Shown in pieces: positions 7,850-18,136 of a stretch of 64,000 nt of DNA. This DNA comes from Anaerococcus vaginalis. Lineage in GTDB: Bacteria > Bacillota > Clostridia > Tissierellales > Peptoniphilaceae. The stretch's first letter is position 1; every line of letters starts with the position of its first letter. Below the pieces are notes generated by a model, which had not been told where the DNA came from, made no database searches, and was given only the letters and a program-made list of their open reading frames with translations. The position numbers and the translations under genes are program-made. Location: NCBI RefSeq assembly GCF_000307225.1, contig NZ_HE978619.1, forward strand, positions 63,461-127,460. Reading direction: 5' to 3'.

Positions 7850-9381
7850 TTACAGATAAGCTATCTCTATACAATTTCCAACAATAATCAACATTAAGCT
7901 GCATAATATGAACATAATCGTTTGATATGACAACTCTAAAAAAATCATCATAGTAACAGGTGTTGCAATCATCAAGATTGCAATAAAATTTGTTAGTATG
8001 GCTGCTGTACTATGCTTAACTACACTTATCTCATCATTCCATTTAAGTTTCATGTATCGCATGTTTAGATAAAGACCTACAACAGAAATAAATAATGAAT
8101 AACATATCGGAACAATCAATACAAAACTCATTTGAAGCAAATTCAATTTAGTTTTCAAAAGAATCATCATTACTGCAAGTACATATCCAACAAAGTGTAT
8201 TAAAACATTAACCGCTATTTTACTATTTATGATTTTTCTTGTAGACACTGGTGATGATTGTAATATCCATAGGTTATTGCCTTCCAATGATATGGACGAT
8301 GATGTAGTGCAAGACATTATTAAAAATGAAGCAATAAACAATGAACCATATTGAGTAAGTATTGATTCCAATGAGCTTATTCCTAACAGATTTTCTATAT
8401 TAGAAATTCCAAATATAATACATCCACATGATACAAAACACAAAATCATAATGCCCAAAGAAGTATTTATCACATAACTACTTGAGCCTAAATACCTCCT
8501 CAATTCTTTTTCAAACAACGCTCTAAATGGTGTTTTTGTCTTAATAATTAAGTTACTCTCTCTTTTCCCTTGAAAACTTCTATTTAGAAATAGATGTATT
8601 TTATCATAATTTTTCATTGAGAAAGTGAAATACAAGCTAAATATCGCAACTGAAATCAACAAGAAAATAACAAGTCTAATTTGTAAACTTTCTCCGATAT
8701 ATAATAGCTTTGCAAAGGGAAATATTTTTATAAGTTTATTCTCAATAATTTTTTCTAACGCTAAATATTTCGCCCCACGATTTATTGATATAACTATAAA
8801 ATATCCCATGAAAAGCAAAAATGATAATGTGATGTTCACAATATTTTTTCTTTTACATAAACTACCTAACATCTCAATTAAAATCGCCAAGCCAGAAGCC
8901 ACACACATAGGAATAATAGGGATAATTATGCTTGCTACTAAAAAAATCAAAAATAGTTCAATTGAAATGTATTGTTTTAATAATAATAAAATTACATCTG
9001 GCAGCAATACGCTTTCACATATAATTAAGTCTATTAAATATAATAGAAAAAACTTACTTGCAATGATTTCAGATTTTTTTACCGGAAAAGAACTAAGCAT
9101 TTCAAAATCTTTGTTATAAAAGAAAATAGAATTACTTCTAAAAATCGTTGCTAAAACCACAAAGAAAAACGATATGGAAACTCCATACGATACAGCATAC
9201 TTATATAACCCAATTTCTATAATTGATTTTATTGAAAAGAAATTGTACAAGCAAACCAACATAAATACAGAAAATAGACTCAATGAAGTATATATCAATG
9301 TTTCTTTTTGTTTTTCTCTCCATTACCGATATTAAGGAGATTGATCACTTGATTTTTTACAAGTATGACAGTATTTTTCAT
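7850..9381 (-). CDS. ABC-2-type transporter permease (frame broken near its start)
   Basis: The protein has about ten to twelve hydrophobic segments and the family signature FYNKDFEMLSSFPVKKSEI seen in large ABC-2-type permeases paired with an adjacent ATPase. An ATG at 9381 overlaps the ATPase stop (ATGA), the usual coupled start, and reads MKNTVILVKNQVINLL before a stop at about 9297. The remaining 480 residues lie in another frame from 9298. One extra A in the A runs at 9301-9315 joins both parts as EKNKKKTLIYTSLS. The gene product together with the ATPase probably exports or removes a hydrophobic or peptide substrate; the substrate is unknown. Confidence 0.75.
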
Positions 9382-10088
9382 TTTTTAATCATCTCCATAA
9401 AATATTGCTCTAATCCATCAGAGTTTTTTAATATTTCTGTTGTTTTACCCTCAAAAATCAAATGTCCATTATCTATCATGGCAATTTTATTACAAAGCTT
9501 TTCTGCAACTTCTAAAACATGTGTTGAAAAGAAAATTGCTCCACCATTTCTCGCTAACTTTCTCATTTCTTCTTTTAGTAAATATGATGATTTAGGATCT
9601 AATCCCACAAAAGGCTCATCCATTACTAATAACTTAGGGGAATGAATCAATGCTGAGATAATTACAATTTTTTGTTTCATCCCATGTGAATAGGATGAAA
9701 TTCTATTGTTTAGAAAGGATTTCATTTCAAACAAGTTTGAGAAATATTCTAACTTTTCTTCTCTTATATTTTTTTCGACCTCGTATAAATCAGATACAAA
9801 ATTGGCATATTGAAATCCTGTCAAGTTTTCATATACATCCGGATTATCCGGTATATAAGCAATATCTTTTTTATAAGTTTCATTTTTTCTGCTTACTTTT
9901 TTACCATTAACAATGATTTCACCATCAAAATCATGTATTCCCACGATAGCCTTTATAGTTGATGTCTTACCTGAACCATTAGAACCAATAAACGCATATA
10001 TATCACCTGCTTCTACCGTTAAATTTAAGTTAGCAATTGCAACATGACCATTACTATAGGTTTTCGAAAAATTATTTATTTTCAGCAT
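9378..10088 (-). CDS. ABC transporter ATP-binding protein
   Basis: A 236-residue ATPase with Walker A GSNGSGKTS, signature SYSHGMKQK, Walker B LLVMDEPFVGLD and switch histidine FFSTHV. It pairs with the permease that begins inside its stop codon. Since the operon starts with SdpR- and SdpI-like genes, a role in resistance to a toxic peptide or envelope stress is plausible but inferred. A TAGGAGG ribosome site precedes the ATG. Confidence 0.92.
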   Translation of the reverse strand: MLKINNFSKTYSNGHVAIANLNLTVEAGDIYAFIGSNGSGKTSTIKAIVGIHDFDGEIIVNGKKVSRKNETYKKDIAYIPDNPDVYENLTGFQYANFVSDLYEVEKNIREEKLEYFSNLFEMKSFLNNRISSYSHGMKQKIVIISALIHSPKLLVMDEPFVGLDPKSSYLLKEEMRKLARNGGAIFFSTHVLEVAEKLCNKIAMIDNGHLIFEGKTTEILKNSDGLEQYFMEMIKK

Positions 10089-10099
10089 AATTCCTCCTA

Positions 10100-10138
10100 A
10101 AAATAGCCCCAGCAGAATAATCTGTCTGGAGCTATTTT
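10100..10138 (-). terminator. Hairpin between DUF1648 and ABC genes
   Basis: AAAATAGCTCCAG pairs with CTGGGGCTATTTT on the minus strand with one mismatch and then TTT. It may end part of the sdpRI transcripts and lower the yield of the ABC genes. Confidence 0.6.
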
Positions 10139-10154
10139 ACTCTGCACTATGTTC

Positions 10155-10463
10155 TTATCTCAAAGCTAAAAATATTACCAAGAAACTAATTGCTATTACA
10201 CTTAATGGTACAAGATAGTATTTCCATGTTGCTTTTTCACTTCCTTGAAACTTTGCAAATGCAATAAAGTTAATAAGCAAATATGCAAATGGCGCTCCGT
10301 AAGTTAAGTAGGTTTTGGCGATAGTACCATTAACATTTCCAGATGAATCCCAATGTACTGGTACTATATCTGGTAAATTCTTACCAAATACCAAGAAAAT
10401 GCCAACTGTAGCTAAGCATAAAATACTACTAATAATTAGGTGCTTAATCTTTGATGATTTCAT
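10155..10463 (-). CDS. DUF1648-domain membrane protein
   Basis: The 102-residue protein has the DUF1648 motif LPDIVPVHWDSSGNVNG between two of its three hydrophobic segments. In SdpI-type proteins this domain is usually fused to the SdpI domain; here it is a separate gene overlapping the SdpI-like gene by 20 bases. The two may work together in immunity. The start MKSSKIKH has a good AGGAGG upstream. Confidence 0.8.
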   Translation of the reverse strand: MKSSKIKHLIISSILCLATVGIFLVFGKNLPDIVPVHWDSSGNVNGTIAKTYLTYGAPFAYLLINFIAFAKFQGSEKATWKYYLVPLSVIAISFLVIFLALR

Positions 10464-11043
10464 TTTTCTCCTCCTTTTCTTTTTTTAATAACACAATGGA
10501 ATATATCAATGGAATGACATATAGCAGCATTGCATAACTAATCATCCAAAACCATTTATTTGAAAGACCAACGGATAGTATCAAAATGCCACATATAATC
10601 CATAAATATCCCGCCAACCTATGCACTTTAAACCATAGTACCGGTCTATCTAATAACCAGAAAAATTTCAGTCCTACAAATCTACTTGGTTTTGTTTTTG
10701 GCAAATAATTCCCAACTGTAATAATGGTTAAAGCTACTAAAACATGTATTATTTTCTGAGTATAGTTTTCATTCGCTTGATTAAAAACATACTTTCCATA
10801 TTGTGATATAGAAAATAACGCAGGAACACTCATTGCAATAGGCAATACTAATTTATGTGGCAATCTATCTCTTTTCGCCAGCATCCCACCAATTATATCT
10901 AAGCCTATGCTAAATACCGAAATTATCATTGGTAGTATATACAACTTATAGAAACTAATTTCTCTATTTCCGTTAGTTAATGAGTATATACTTGCTGAAA
11001 AACTAAGTAGTATTATTACCACATACCATTTTTTATTCTTCAT
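10444..11043 (-). CDS. SdpI-like immunity membrane protein
   Basis: The 199-residue product has about six hydrophobic segments. Residues 110-165 hold the SdpI signature (GNYLPKTKPSRFVGLKFFW ... VWFKVHRLAGY in variant form). In Bacillus subtilis SdpI gives immunity to the SdpC killing factor and sequesters the repressor SdpR at the membrane. The upstream overlap with an ArsR-type repressor gene repeats that sdpR-sdpI layout. Which toxin it meets here is unknown, and no sdpC-like gene is visible. Confidence 0.8.
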   Translation of the reverse strand: MKNKKWYVVIILLSFSASIYSLTNGNREISFYKLYILPMIISVFSIGLDIIGGMLAKRDRLPHKLVLPIAMSVPALFSISQYGKYVFNQANENYTQKIIHVLVALTIITVGNYLPKTKPSRFVGLKFFWLLDRPVLWFKVHRLAGYLWIICGILILSVGLSNKWFWMISYAMLLYVIPLIYSIVLLKKEKEEKNEIIKD

Positions 11044-11308
11044 TTTCCACTCCTTGAAACTGTGATAACCAAATTATCATTTCCTCAAATACGGATATAT
11101 TTATGTCATAGTATATAAAATTCTTATACTTCCTCTCCGTTACTAATTCTGCTTTTTTTAGCAAGGATAAATGATAAGAAATGGTTGAATTAGATAAATC
11201 ATATTTTTCAGCAATTTCTCCTGCTGTAAGTGATTTTTGCTTTAAGGAAAGTAAAATATCACGCCTTACAGGATCTGCCAATGCTTTAAATGTATTCGGA
11301 AATCCCAC
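11033..11308 (-). CDS. ArsR/SdpR-family transcriptional repressor
   Basis: The 91-residue winged-helix protein (FKALADPVRRDILLSLKQ, TAGEIAEKYDLSNSTISYHLSLLKKAELV) matches the ArsR family and the SdpR subgroup. It has no cysteine metal site. It opens the cargo operon and overlaps the SdpI-like gene. A perfect-spaced promoter and repeated TCTATTTCGA boxes lie just upstream, which suggests autoregulation. Confidence 0.88.
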   Translation of the reverse strand: MGFPNTFKALADPVRRDILLSLKQKSLTAGEIAEKYDLSNSTISYHLSLLKKAELVTERKYKNFIYYDINISVFEEMIIWLSQFQGVENEE

Positions 11309-11346
11309 TCAAATTACCTCGTCTAATCTATTTTAAACTTCAAAAT

Positions 11347-11411
11347 TCTATTTCGATATATTTCTAAATAGATTATACTATTTTACAGAATGTATGTCAA
11401 CTCTATTTCGA
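11347..11411 (-). promoter_or_regulatory. sdpR operon promoter with probable operators
   Basis: On the minus strand TTGACA (11395-11400), 17 bases, TATAAT (11372-11377). The box TCTATTTCGA (plus strand) occurs at 11347-11356 and 11402-11411 on both sides of the promoter, and a related TCTAAATAGA lies at 11363-11372 touching the -10. This is a likely SdpR-type operator set. Confidence 0.75.
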
Positions 11412-11437
11412 AAATATTCGAATTATTTTCAATTAAA

Positions 11438-13312
<1,875 letters not shown>

Positions 13313-13374
13313 TCAATAAAAAAAGAATTAAGAAGTACATATTTCACTAAAATAGTGATTAAGTGTTCTCCTTA

Positions 13375-13389
13375 ATTCTATTACTCCTG
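13375..13389 (-). promoter_or_regulatory. IME1 right end with -10 half promoter
   Basis: On the minus strand TAGAAT (13375-13380) lies 4 bases after the CAGGA core. With the left-end TTGACA joined across one core the spacing is exactly 17, in front of the recombinase gene. In the inserted state virD4 sequence is upstream instead. Confidence 0.65.
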
Positions 13390-14044
13390 CTGCCAGCTTA
13401 TATTTCTTGTATTGCTTAACTGCAAAATGACTTGGATCTTTCTTTTCAAGAGCTTCAAAAAGCCTATCAATTGGGTTCATATAGGTTTCGTCATCTTCTC
13501 TAACCTCACTTGCGTCAATCATATCTAAGAGTGTTTTAAAATTCTTTTCTTCTTCAGGTGCTTCATAATAAATATACCCAATAAGAGCAGTGTAATATAA
13601 CTTTTCAGCCTTTACCCAAAAATCTTCTCCTGCCTTTTCTCCATCTCCCTTGGTGTTAGCAATTATGGTTTGGACAAGCTTTAAAATATCTTTTTCACTT
13701 CTCAAGTATGCAAAGGGATTGTATTTCATAGATTTTTTAAAGTTTATTGTGTTTAATATCTTTATGTCGTAACCATTTTCATAAAGCATTTTTCCACATT
13801 CTAACACAAGTGTGCCTTTAGGGTCTGTTACTACATAGGAAGAATGCATTTGCATTAGATTTGGCTTTACATAAAATCTCGTTTTACCTGATCCAGAACC
13901 ACCTATTACTAATACATTTTTATTTCTGGCATATTTAGGGTTTTTAGGTCTTGAGTTCATTGTTAGTCTTTCGGTATTAGTTATGAGAACATTGTTTTCA
14001 AACTTAGGGTCAATATATGGAGCAATATCCTTACTTTCTCCCCA
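13385..14044 (-). pseudogene. virD4: virD4 middle fragment
   Basis: Between the two IMEs the virD4 frame reads WGESKDIAPYIDPKFENNVL, then the Walker A VIGGSGSGKTRF, then DPKGTLVLECGKML and on to QYKKYKLAAG, where IME1 cuts it. An ATG at 13960 could start a 210-residue product that runs ten codons into IME1 sequence, but that protein would lack Walker B and membrane segments. The match of both edges to the outer fragments (20035-20374 and 1759-2563) shows one former gene. Confidence 0.88.
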
Positions 14045-14060
14045 GGAAGCGTTTTGTCAA
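14041..14060 (-). promoter_or_regulatory. IME2 left end with outward -35 box (half promoter)
   Basis: On the minus strand TTGACA (14055-14060) is followed by 10 bases and the core TGGG (14041-14044). As in IME1, a circle would bring a -10 to the proper distance. Confidence 0.65.
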
Positions 14061-14111
14061 GTACCTTTTTATATTTATGGACGCTCTTTCTGTAAGCCGT
14101 ATTAACTTTTA

Positions 14112-14153
14112 AGCAAAGAAAAACAGTAAACCTTTTTTGATTCACTGTTTCTC
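14112..14153 (-). terminator. Shared hairpin/terminator, copy 3
   Basis: AAACAGTGAATC..GGTTTACTGTTTTT on the minus strand forms a stem of about nine pairs with one mismatch and a T-rich tail, downstream of the DMT transporter gene. Confidence 0.6.
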
Positions 14154-14211
14154 TTTGTTGTATTATGCTTATTTCTTAACGGTTATATAAGTTAAGCCAT
14201 TTTCCAATCAT

Positions 14212-15264
14212 TTATGTGTTTGCATGAGAATGACTGTGTATATGCATAGGGTTAAATATAAAATGTCTATGCTCATGCGAATGTACTACTTTTCCGTGCT
14301 TATGCTGGTGGGTATGGACATATCCATTATATATTTTTTCGTTACCAAGCGTATCTTTTATCATAATCAATGTGCTGATTATCATAATGCCGAGGGCGAT
14401 ATAAAATTTTACTGTTGGTCTTTCACCCAAAATGATAAAACTAAATCCCACTCCTAAAAATGGTGCTATAGAATAAAATGCACTTGTTTTTGCTGCACCC
14501 AAGTTCTTTTGTGCCATAATATAAAAATTTATACTTAAACCATATGCCACAAAACCAAGTAACATAACCGCAAGTATATATAGTATTTCAGGTAGATGTT
14601 CTCCAATGATAAAAGCAATAACAATACTGCCAATACCCGAGAAAATTCCTTTTATTAACACAATTTCCTCAGAACTTTTATCACTTATACTTCTTGTACA
14701 ATTATTCTCAATCCCCCAACAAATACAAGCACATAAAACAAACATTGAACCTTTATTCAGTGCTAATGCTTCCATCCCCTCAAAGCTAAGAATGACGCTT
14801 GATAAAAGTACAAGGACAATAGCAATCCATAATCTTTTAGAAATTTTTTCCTTAAAAATCAAAAGGGCAATGACCGATGTTGCAACAATTTCAAAGTTAT
14901 TAATTAACGAGACATTAGCAGAATTTGTATTGGCAATGCCAAACATCAGAAATATCGGTGCTGCTATATCAAGAACAACCATTGCAATTGTATAAGGTAA
15001 ATCATTTATATTAAGCCATTTTTCGTCAGTCAATTTGTTTTGAGTTTTCTTTATTCCAAGTAATATCCCAATACCAACACCTGCTCCTAAATACAAAAAA
15101 CCGGCAAGCATTGTCGGAGACACATTTGCTAATAATATTTTCGATATTGGTACATTGATTGCATATAATGCTGCTGCTAATATTGCAAAAAATGTAGCTG
15201 TTTTATTTTTACTCAGTGTCAAAGCCCCCTTTCTATCTTTTTTAATATTATACCATTTTTTCAC
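14212..15264 (-). CDS. DMT/EamA-family transporter with His-rich tail
   Basis: The protein has about ten membrane segments with two EamA repeats (ALYAINVPISKILLANVSPT ... LLIFKEKISKRLWIAIVLVL and FSFIILGERPTVKFYIALGI). The last 40 residues are soluble and rich in histidine (HTHQHKHGKVVHSHEHRHF, then HIHSHSH), a likely metal-binding tail and unusual for this family. A GTG at 15264 opens the frame, but AAGGGGG at about 15226 and the segment LTLSKNKTATFF suggest a real start nearer 15220 (TTG or CTG). TATAAT just inside the frame (about 15249) fits its own promoter. It is IME2 cargo; the substrate is unknown, possibly a metal-linked metabolite. Confidence 0.85.
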   Translation of the reverse strand: MKKWYNIKKDRKGALTLSKNKTATFFAILAAALYAINVPISKILLANVSPTMLAGFLYLGAGVGIGILLGIKKTQNKLTDEKWLNINDLPYTIAMVVLDIAAPIFLMFGIANTNSANVSLINNFEIVATSVIALLIFKEKISKRLWIAIVLVLLSSVILSFEGMEALALNKGSMFVLCACICWGIENNCTRSISDKSSEEIVLIKGIFSGIGSIVIAFIIGEHLPEILYILAVMLLGFVAYGLSINFYIMAQKNLGAAKTSAFYSIAPFLGVGFSFIILGERPTVKFYIALGIMIISTLIMIKDTLGNEKIYNGYVHTHQHKHGKVVHSHEHRHFIFNPMHIHSHSHANT

Positions 15265-15270
15265 TTAGTT

Positions 15271-16731
15271 TTATAGGTCTAACTCATTCCTCTTTACCTG
15301 TGATAGTCGCTTTTCGTGTCCCTCTATTTGCTCTATACAGGTTTTAACTTTTTCAGCCTGTTCAACTTCTTCTCGTATCTCCAATATTTGACTGTATAGG
15401 TTCTTTTTCTCTTTCTTCAAAGTGGCAAGTTCTGATTTCCATTTACTGATGGCTAAGGTTTTACTTTCTCCTAAATGGTCTTTCAAATATTTCTTAGCAC
15501 TTTCAAATAAAATAATTTCTGCCGTATGCTCGTTATAAAAATTCCCCTGTTTGCTTTTCTTTGTCTTGGTATAGGCTTTGTAGGTGTCCTTATGCTTCAA
15601 ATATTTTTCTGACTGGTCTATGAGTTTTGTTTTATCATCAACTTTCTTTTCGGTATCTTTTAAGGCTCTTGTGGTCTTGTAATTCTTATCTCGTAAGGTA
15701 ACTATACTTTCTTTTAGCTGGGATAATGAAGTGATATTTTTATCTTTGAGTAGCTGATAACTCTCAATATATTTTTCTAAATCAGCATTATTCTTATCTG
15801 CATTTTCACGGATAAGATTTTCAAAGATTGACTGCAAATTTTCTTTGAGTGGGAGGGTGAACTTTGTATTTTCATTTTCTGTATTTTCTTCTTTTCCAAT
15901 TCCCCTTATCCAATTTAGCAATGCCTTTATTCTTCTTGAGATTTCTTTTAATATCTTGTTTTGATGTATGATTTCTCTGTTGATGTATCCTCTGTCTGTG
16001 GATATGCCTTTCTTTTCCATTTGTGTTGCTGATACTCCTAAATGAATGGTCGGTATTTGTTCTATTCCTTGCCTTAGATAAGAGCGATGATCCACTTTCT
16101 CCTGTATGCTGTTTTCTTCAAGATATTTGTTTGTGATATCTGCCCATGCTTTTCGCCACTCTTCTGCTTTGTCTTGCTCATTCCAATCTGTTGTATTGAT
16201 TTTTCGTGTTTTGTAATTTCCATTTTTGAGTTTTACTTTTTCTCCGTTTTCATCAAGGATATATTCCTTTTTTGATTTTGCTCCCCATGTTGTATCCTCG
16301 TTTAGTGGTCGCATGGTAAGTAATATATGACAATGTGGGTTTCCATCATTTTTATCATGTATTGCAATATCGGCACACATACCTACTTTTACAAAATTTT
16401 CTTTTACATATTCTCGTACAAGATTTATTTGTTTCTCTCGGTCTAATTCTTTGGGTAAGGCTACTTCAATTTCTCTTGCAAGTTGTGAGTTTTTACTCTT
16501 TTCTATTTTTTCAACACTATTCCATAATGTCCCTCTATCTGAAAATTCCTGTGGTGCATTTTGTGGTAAAAGAATTTCTGTATGGGCTATTCCACCTTTT
16601 CTTGTAAAGTCATGGACTATACCGTCATATTCGTTTTTTATCTTCTCGCCACTTCGATAGGCGGAAGCTGCTACTGCACTTTTGCCTTTACCTCTTGAAA
16701 TAATCTTTATGCAAAGATGATATATCGCCAT
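15271..16731 (-). CDS. mobA: MobA/MobL-family relaxase (MOBQ) of IME2
   Basis: The enzyme has ISRGKGKSAVAASAYRSGEKI with the likely catalytic Tyr in its N-terminal 30 residues and the metal motif NPHCHILLTMRPL. DHRSYLRQGIEQIPTIHLG and a long coiled coil follow, as in the IME1 relaxase. An upstream in-frame ATG (16752) exists, but the ATG at 16731 has GGAGG nine bases before it and starts at the family motif, giving 486 residues. The gene is separated from the oriT-like sequence by about 210 bases and is followed by the DMT gene. Confidence 0.92.
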   Translation of the reverse strand: MAIYHLCIKIISRGKGKSAVAASAYRSGEKIKNEYDGIVHDFTRKGGIAHTEILLPQNAPQEFSDRGTLWNSVEKIEKSKNSQLAREIEVALPKELDREKQINLVREYVKENFVKVGMCADIAIHDKNDGNPHCHILLTMRPLNEDTTWGAKSKKEYILDENGEKVKLKNGNYKTRKINTTDWNEQDKAEEWRKAWADITNKYLEENSIQEKVDHRSYLRQGIEQIPTIHLGVSATQMEKKGISTDRGYINREIIHQNKILKEISRRIKALLNWIRGIGKEENTENENTKFTLPLKENLQSIFENLIRENADKNNADLEKYIESYQLLKDKNITSLSQLKESIVTLRDKNYKTTRALKDTEKKVDDKTKLIDQSEKYLKHKDTYKAYTKTKKSKQGNFYNEHTAEIILFESAKKYLKDHLGESKTLAISKWKSELATLKKEKKNLYSQILEIREEVEQAEKVKTCIEQIEGHEKRLSQVKRNELDL

Positions 16732-16939
16732 AGTAAAAAACCTCCTTTCCATTTTCTGATATGGTTATGGTGGAGATAGATAGAACTTCCTAAAAAAATC
16801 GGATAGCTTTTTATCCGATTTCTTTTGGGAAGTACACAAGGGGTAGGAAATTTATTTCCGTAGGGGAGTGTAGCTCCCCCTGTATCAGCGTTAGCTGATA
16901 TGCCCTCTGCTAAGAGCCTTCGGAGAACGCACGCACCTG

Positions 16940-16973
16940 TTAAGGTGTATATGTGCGCCCTTGTAAACAAGGG
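16940..16973 (+). other. Putative oriT / nic region of IME2
   Basis: The plus strand reads TTAAGGTGTATATG, then TGCGCCCTTG, then a hairpin CCCTTG-TAAA-CAAGGG. This repeats the IME1 block at 6950-6987 but in the opposite orientation relative to the mob genes. The rest of the 16755-16975 gap has further hairpins: ATCGGATA/TATCCGAT (about 16798), GGGGAG/CTCCCC (about 16863), TATCAGC/GCTGATA (about 16882). Confidence 0.65.
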
Positions 16974-16974
16974 A

Positions 16975-17295
16975 CTATTCCTCTATGTCCGTTTCTTCCT
17001 CTTGGGTTTCGGTGTTTTGATTTTCCGTTTCTTCTCTGCTTTCAATGATTTTTTTAATTTTGATATTAGCTTCTTCTTTACGAATTAGAGATGTGATTAG
17101 CTGATAAAATTCATCTTTGGTTAAATTCTTACTTTCTGTAAATATGCTTTCAAAGACTGCTCCTTTTTCATATATCCTTTTATCTCTCTTTTTTCTTTCT
17201 TCCTGTTTCTGCTGACTGATGAGCTTTTTCCTTTTGTTTTGTAACTGCCTGATTTCTTCATCTGCCATTAAGATTTTTTCTTCTATGTTTTTCAT
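16975..17295 (-). CDS. DUF3847-family protein of IME2
   Basis: This is the counterpart of 7053-7391: N-terminal coiled coil (KILMADEEIRQLQNKRKKLI), basic centre (QQKQEERKKRDKRIYEKGAV) and an acidic end. I choose the ATG at 17295 (MKNIEEK), preceded by GAGAGG, over an earlier in-frame codon at 17328. The oriT hairpin begins two bases after its stop. Relaxosome accessory role is inferred from constant linkage to MobA. Confidence 0.75.
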   Translation of the reverse strand: MKNIEEKILMADEEIRQLQNKRKKLISQQKQEERKKRDKRIYEKGAVFESIFTESKNLTKDEFYQLITSLIRKEEANIKIKKIIESREETENQNTETQEEETDIEE

Positions 17296-17322
17296 TTTCT
17301 CGTTTCCTCTCTTTCTAATTTT

Positions 17323-17361
17323 GAGCAAAGAAAAACAGTAAACCTTTTTTGATTTACTGTT
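17323..17361 (-). terminator. Shared hairpin/terminator, copy 2
   Basis: AACAGTAAA pairs with TTTACTGTT around a T-rich loop, with a T-rich tail on the minus strand, right after the DUF3021 gene. The similarity to copy 1 extends over about 100 bases upstream of the DUF3847 genes. Confidence 0.65.
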
Positions 17362-17405
17362 CCTGTGGTAATTTTTATTAAATTGTTAGTTCTACAAACT
17401 GGGAT

Positions 17406-17774
17406 TTATTTAGTTAAAGTTTTCCCAAAAATAAAATATGAAATAGTCCATAAAACTATACCTACAAATAAAAATATTCCAAATACTTTTACATAGTCTA
17501 AAACACTATTCAATTTATACCAACCACTTATATATAATAAAGGCAACACTGTTACCAGCATAATTAAGAAGTGTATGACTGATTGCTTAAACAATGACCA
17601 ATTTTCGATTTCATATATTACAGAAGCTGCAGCTACCGAAGCTATAATGATACCAACTATGAATGTCCCTCTAACCTGGAAAGGATCTATCCCTTGATAT
17701 TTCATTATTATTGATATTATTGTCATTATGATTAAAGGAATAATTCCCCTAAGTATTGCTATCTTTATTAACAT
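17406..17774 (-). CDS. DUF3021-family membrane protein
   Basis: The 122-residue protein has four hydrophobic segments and the DUF3021 layout (LRGIIPLIIMTIISIIM ... SLFKQSVIHFLIMLVTVLPL ... GIFLFVGIVLWTISYFIF). Members often sit beside LytTR regulators, but none is here. It occupies the cargo place between TnpW and the relaxase module in IME2. The function is unknown. Confidence 0.75.
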   Translation of the reverse strand: MLIKIAILRGIIPLIIMTIISIIMKYQGIDPFQVRGTFIVGIIIASVAAASVIYEIENWSLFKQSVIHFLIMLVTVLPLLYISGWYKLNSVLDYVKVFGIFLFVGIVLWTISYFIFGKTLTK

Positions 17775-17872
17775 TTAATTACCTCTACAAATTCTAATTT
17801 GTTTATCTATATTGACTAATATTATAGCATTTTTTTCGATATTTTTCTACTGTCATATTTCTCTACTCACTA

Positions 17873-18055
17873 CTATTTGTCCTTTGAATGTATTACTTTG
17901 AACAGCTTATCTTGAAATGTCTCTTTACTCTTTTTATCAAAATATATCTCTGTTACAAAGGTCTTTCCATTTATCTTCTTTGTAAGAATGCCATCGGGCT
18001 TTTGATGTTGTTCTGTCTGTATTTCTTTAATATCTGTTTTCTCATTTTCTGCCAT
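17873..18055 (-). CDS. tnpW: TnpW-family small transposon protein of IME2
   Basis: A 60-residue protein with the TnpW core GILTKKINGKTFVTEIYFD followed by KSKETFQDKLFKVI, similar to 2585-2770. AAAGGAGG lies ahead of the ATG. It directly follows the recombinase gene and its terminator. The role is not established. Confidence 0.75.
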   Translation of the reverse strand: MAENEKTDIKEIQTEQHQKPDGILTKKINGKTFVTEIYFDKKSKETFQDKLFKVIHSKDK

Positions 18056-18079
18056 TTAGTTCCTCCTTTCGACTTGCTC

Positions 18080-18110
18080 AAAAAAAAGATTTCCTGTGAT
18101 TAGGAAACCT
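18080..18110 (-). terminator. Terminator after IME2 recombinase
   Basis: AGGTTTCCT pairs with AGGAAATCT (one G-U) around AATCAC and runs into eight T on the minus strand. Confidence 0.8.
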
Positions 18111-18136
18111 CTTTTGCGATTAATTGATATTTGGTT

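Noticed and set aside
13328-13960. The virD4 middle piece as an independent 210-residue ATPase gene
   Set aside because: It has only Walker A, starts at an internal methionine and ends in IME1 sequence; both edges match the other virD4 pieces.
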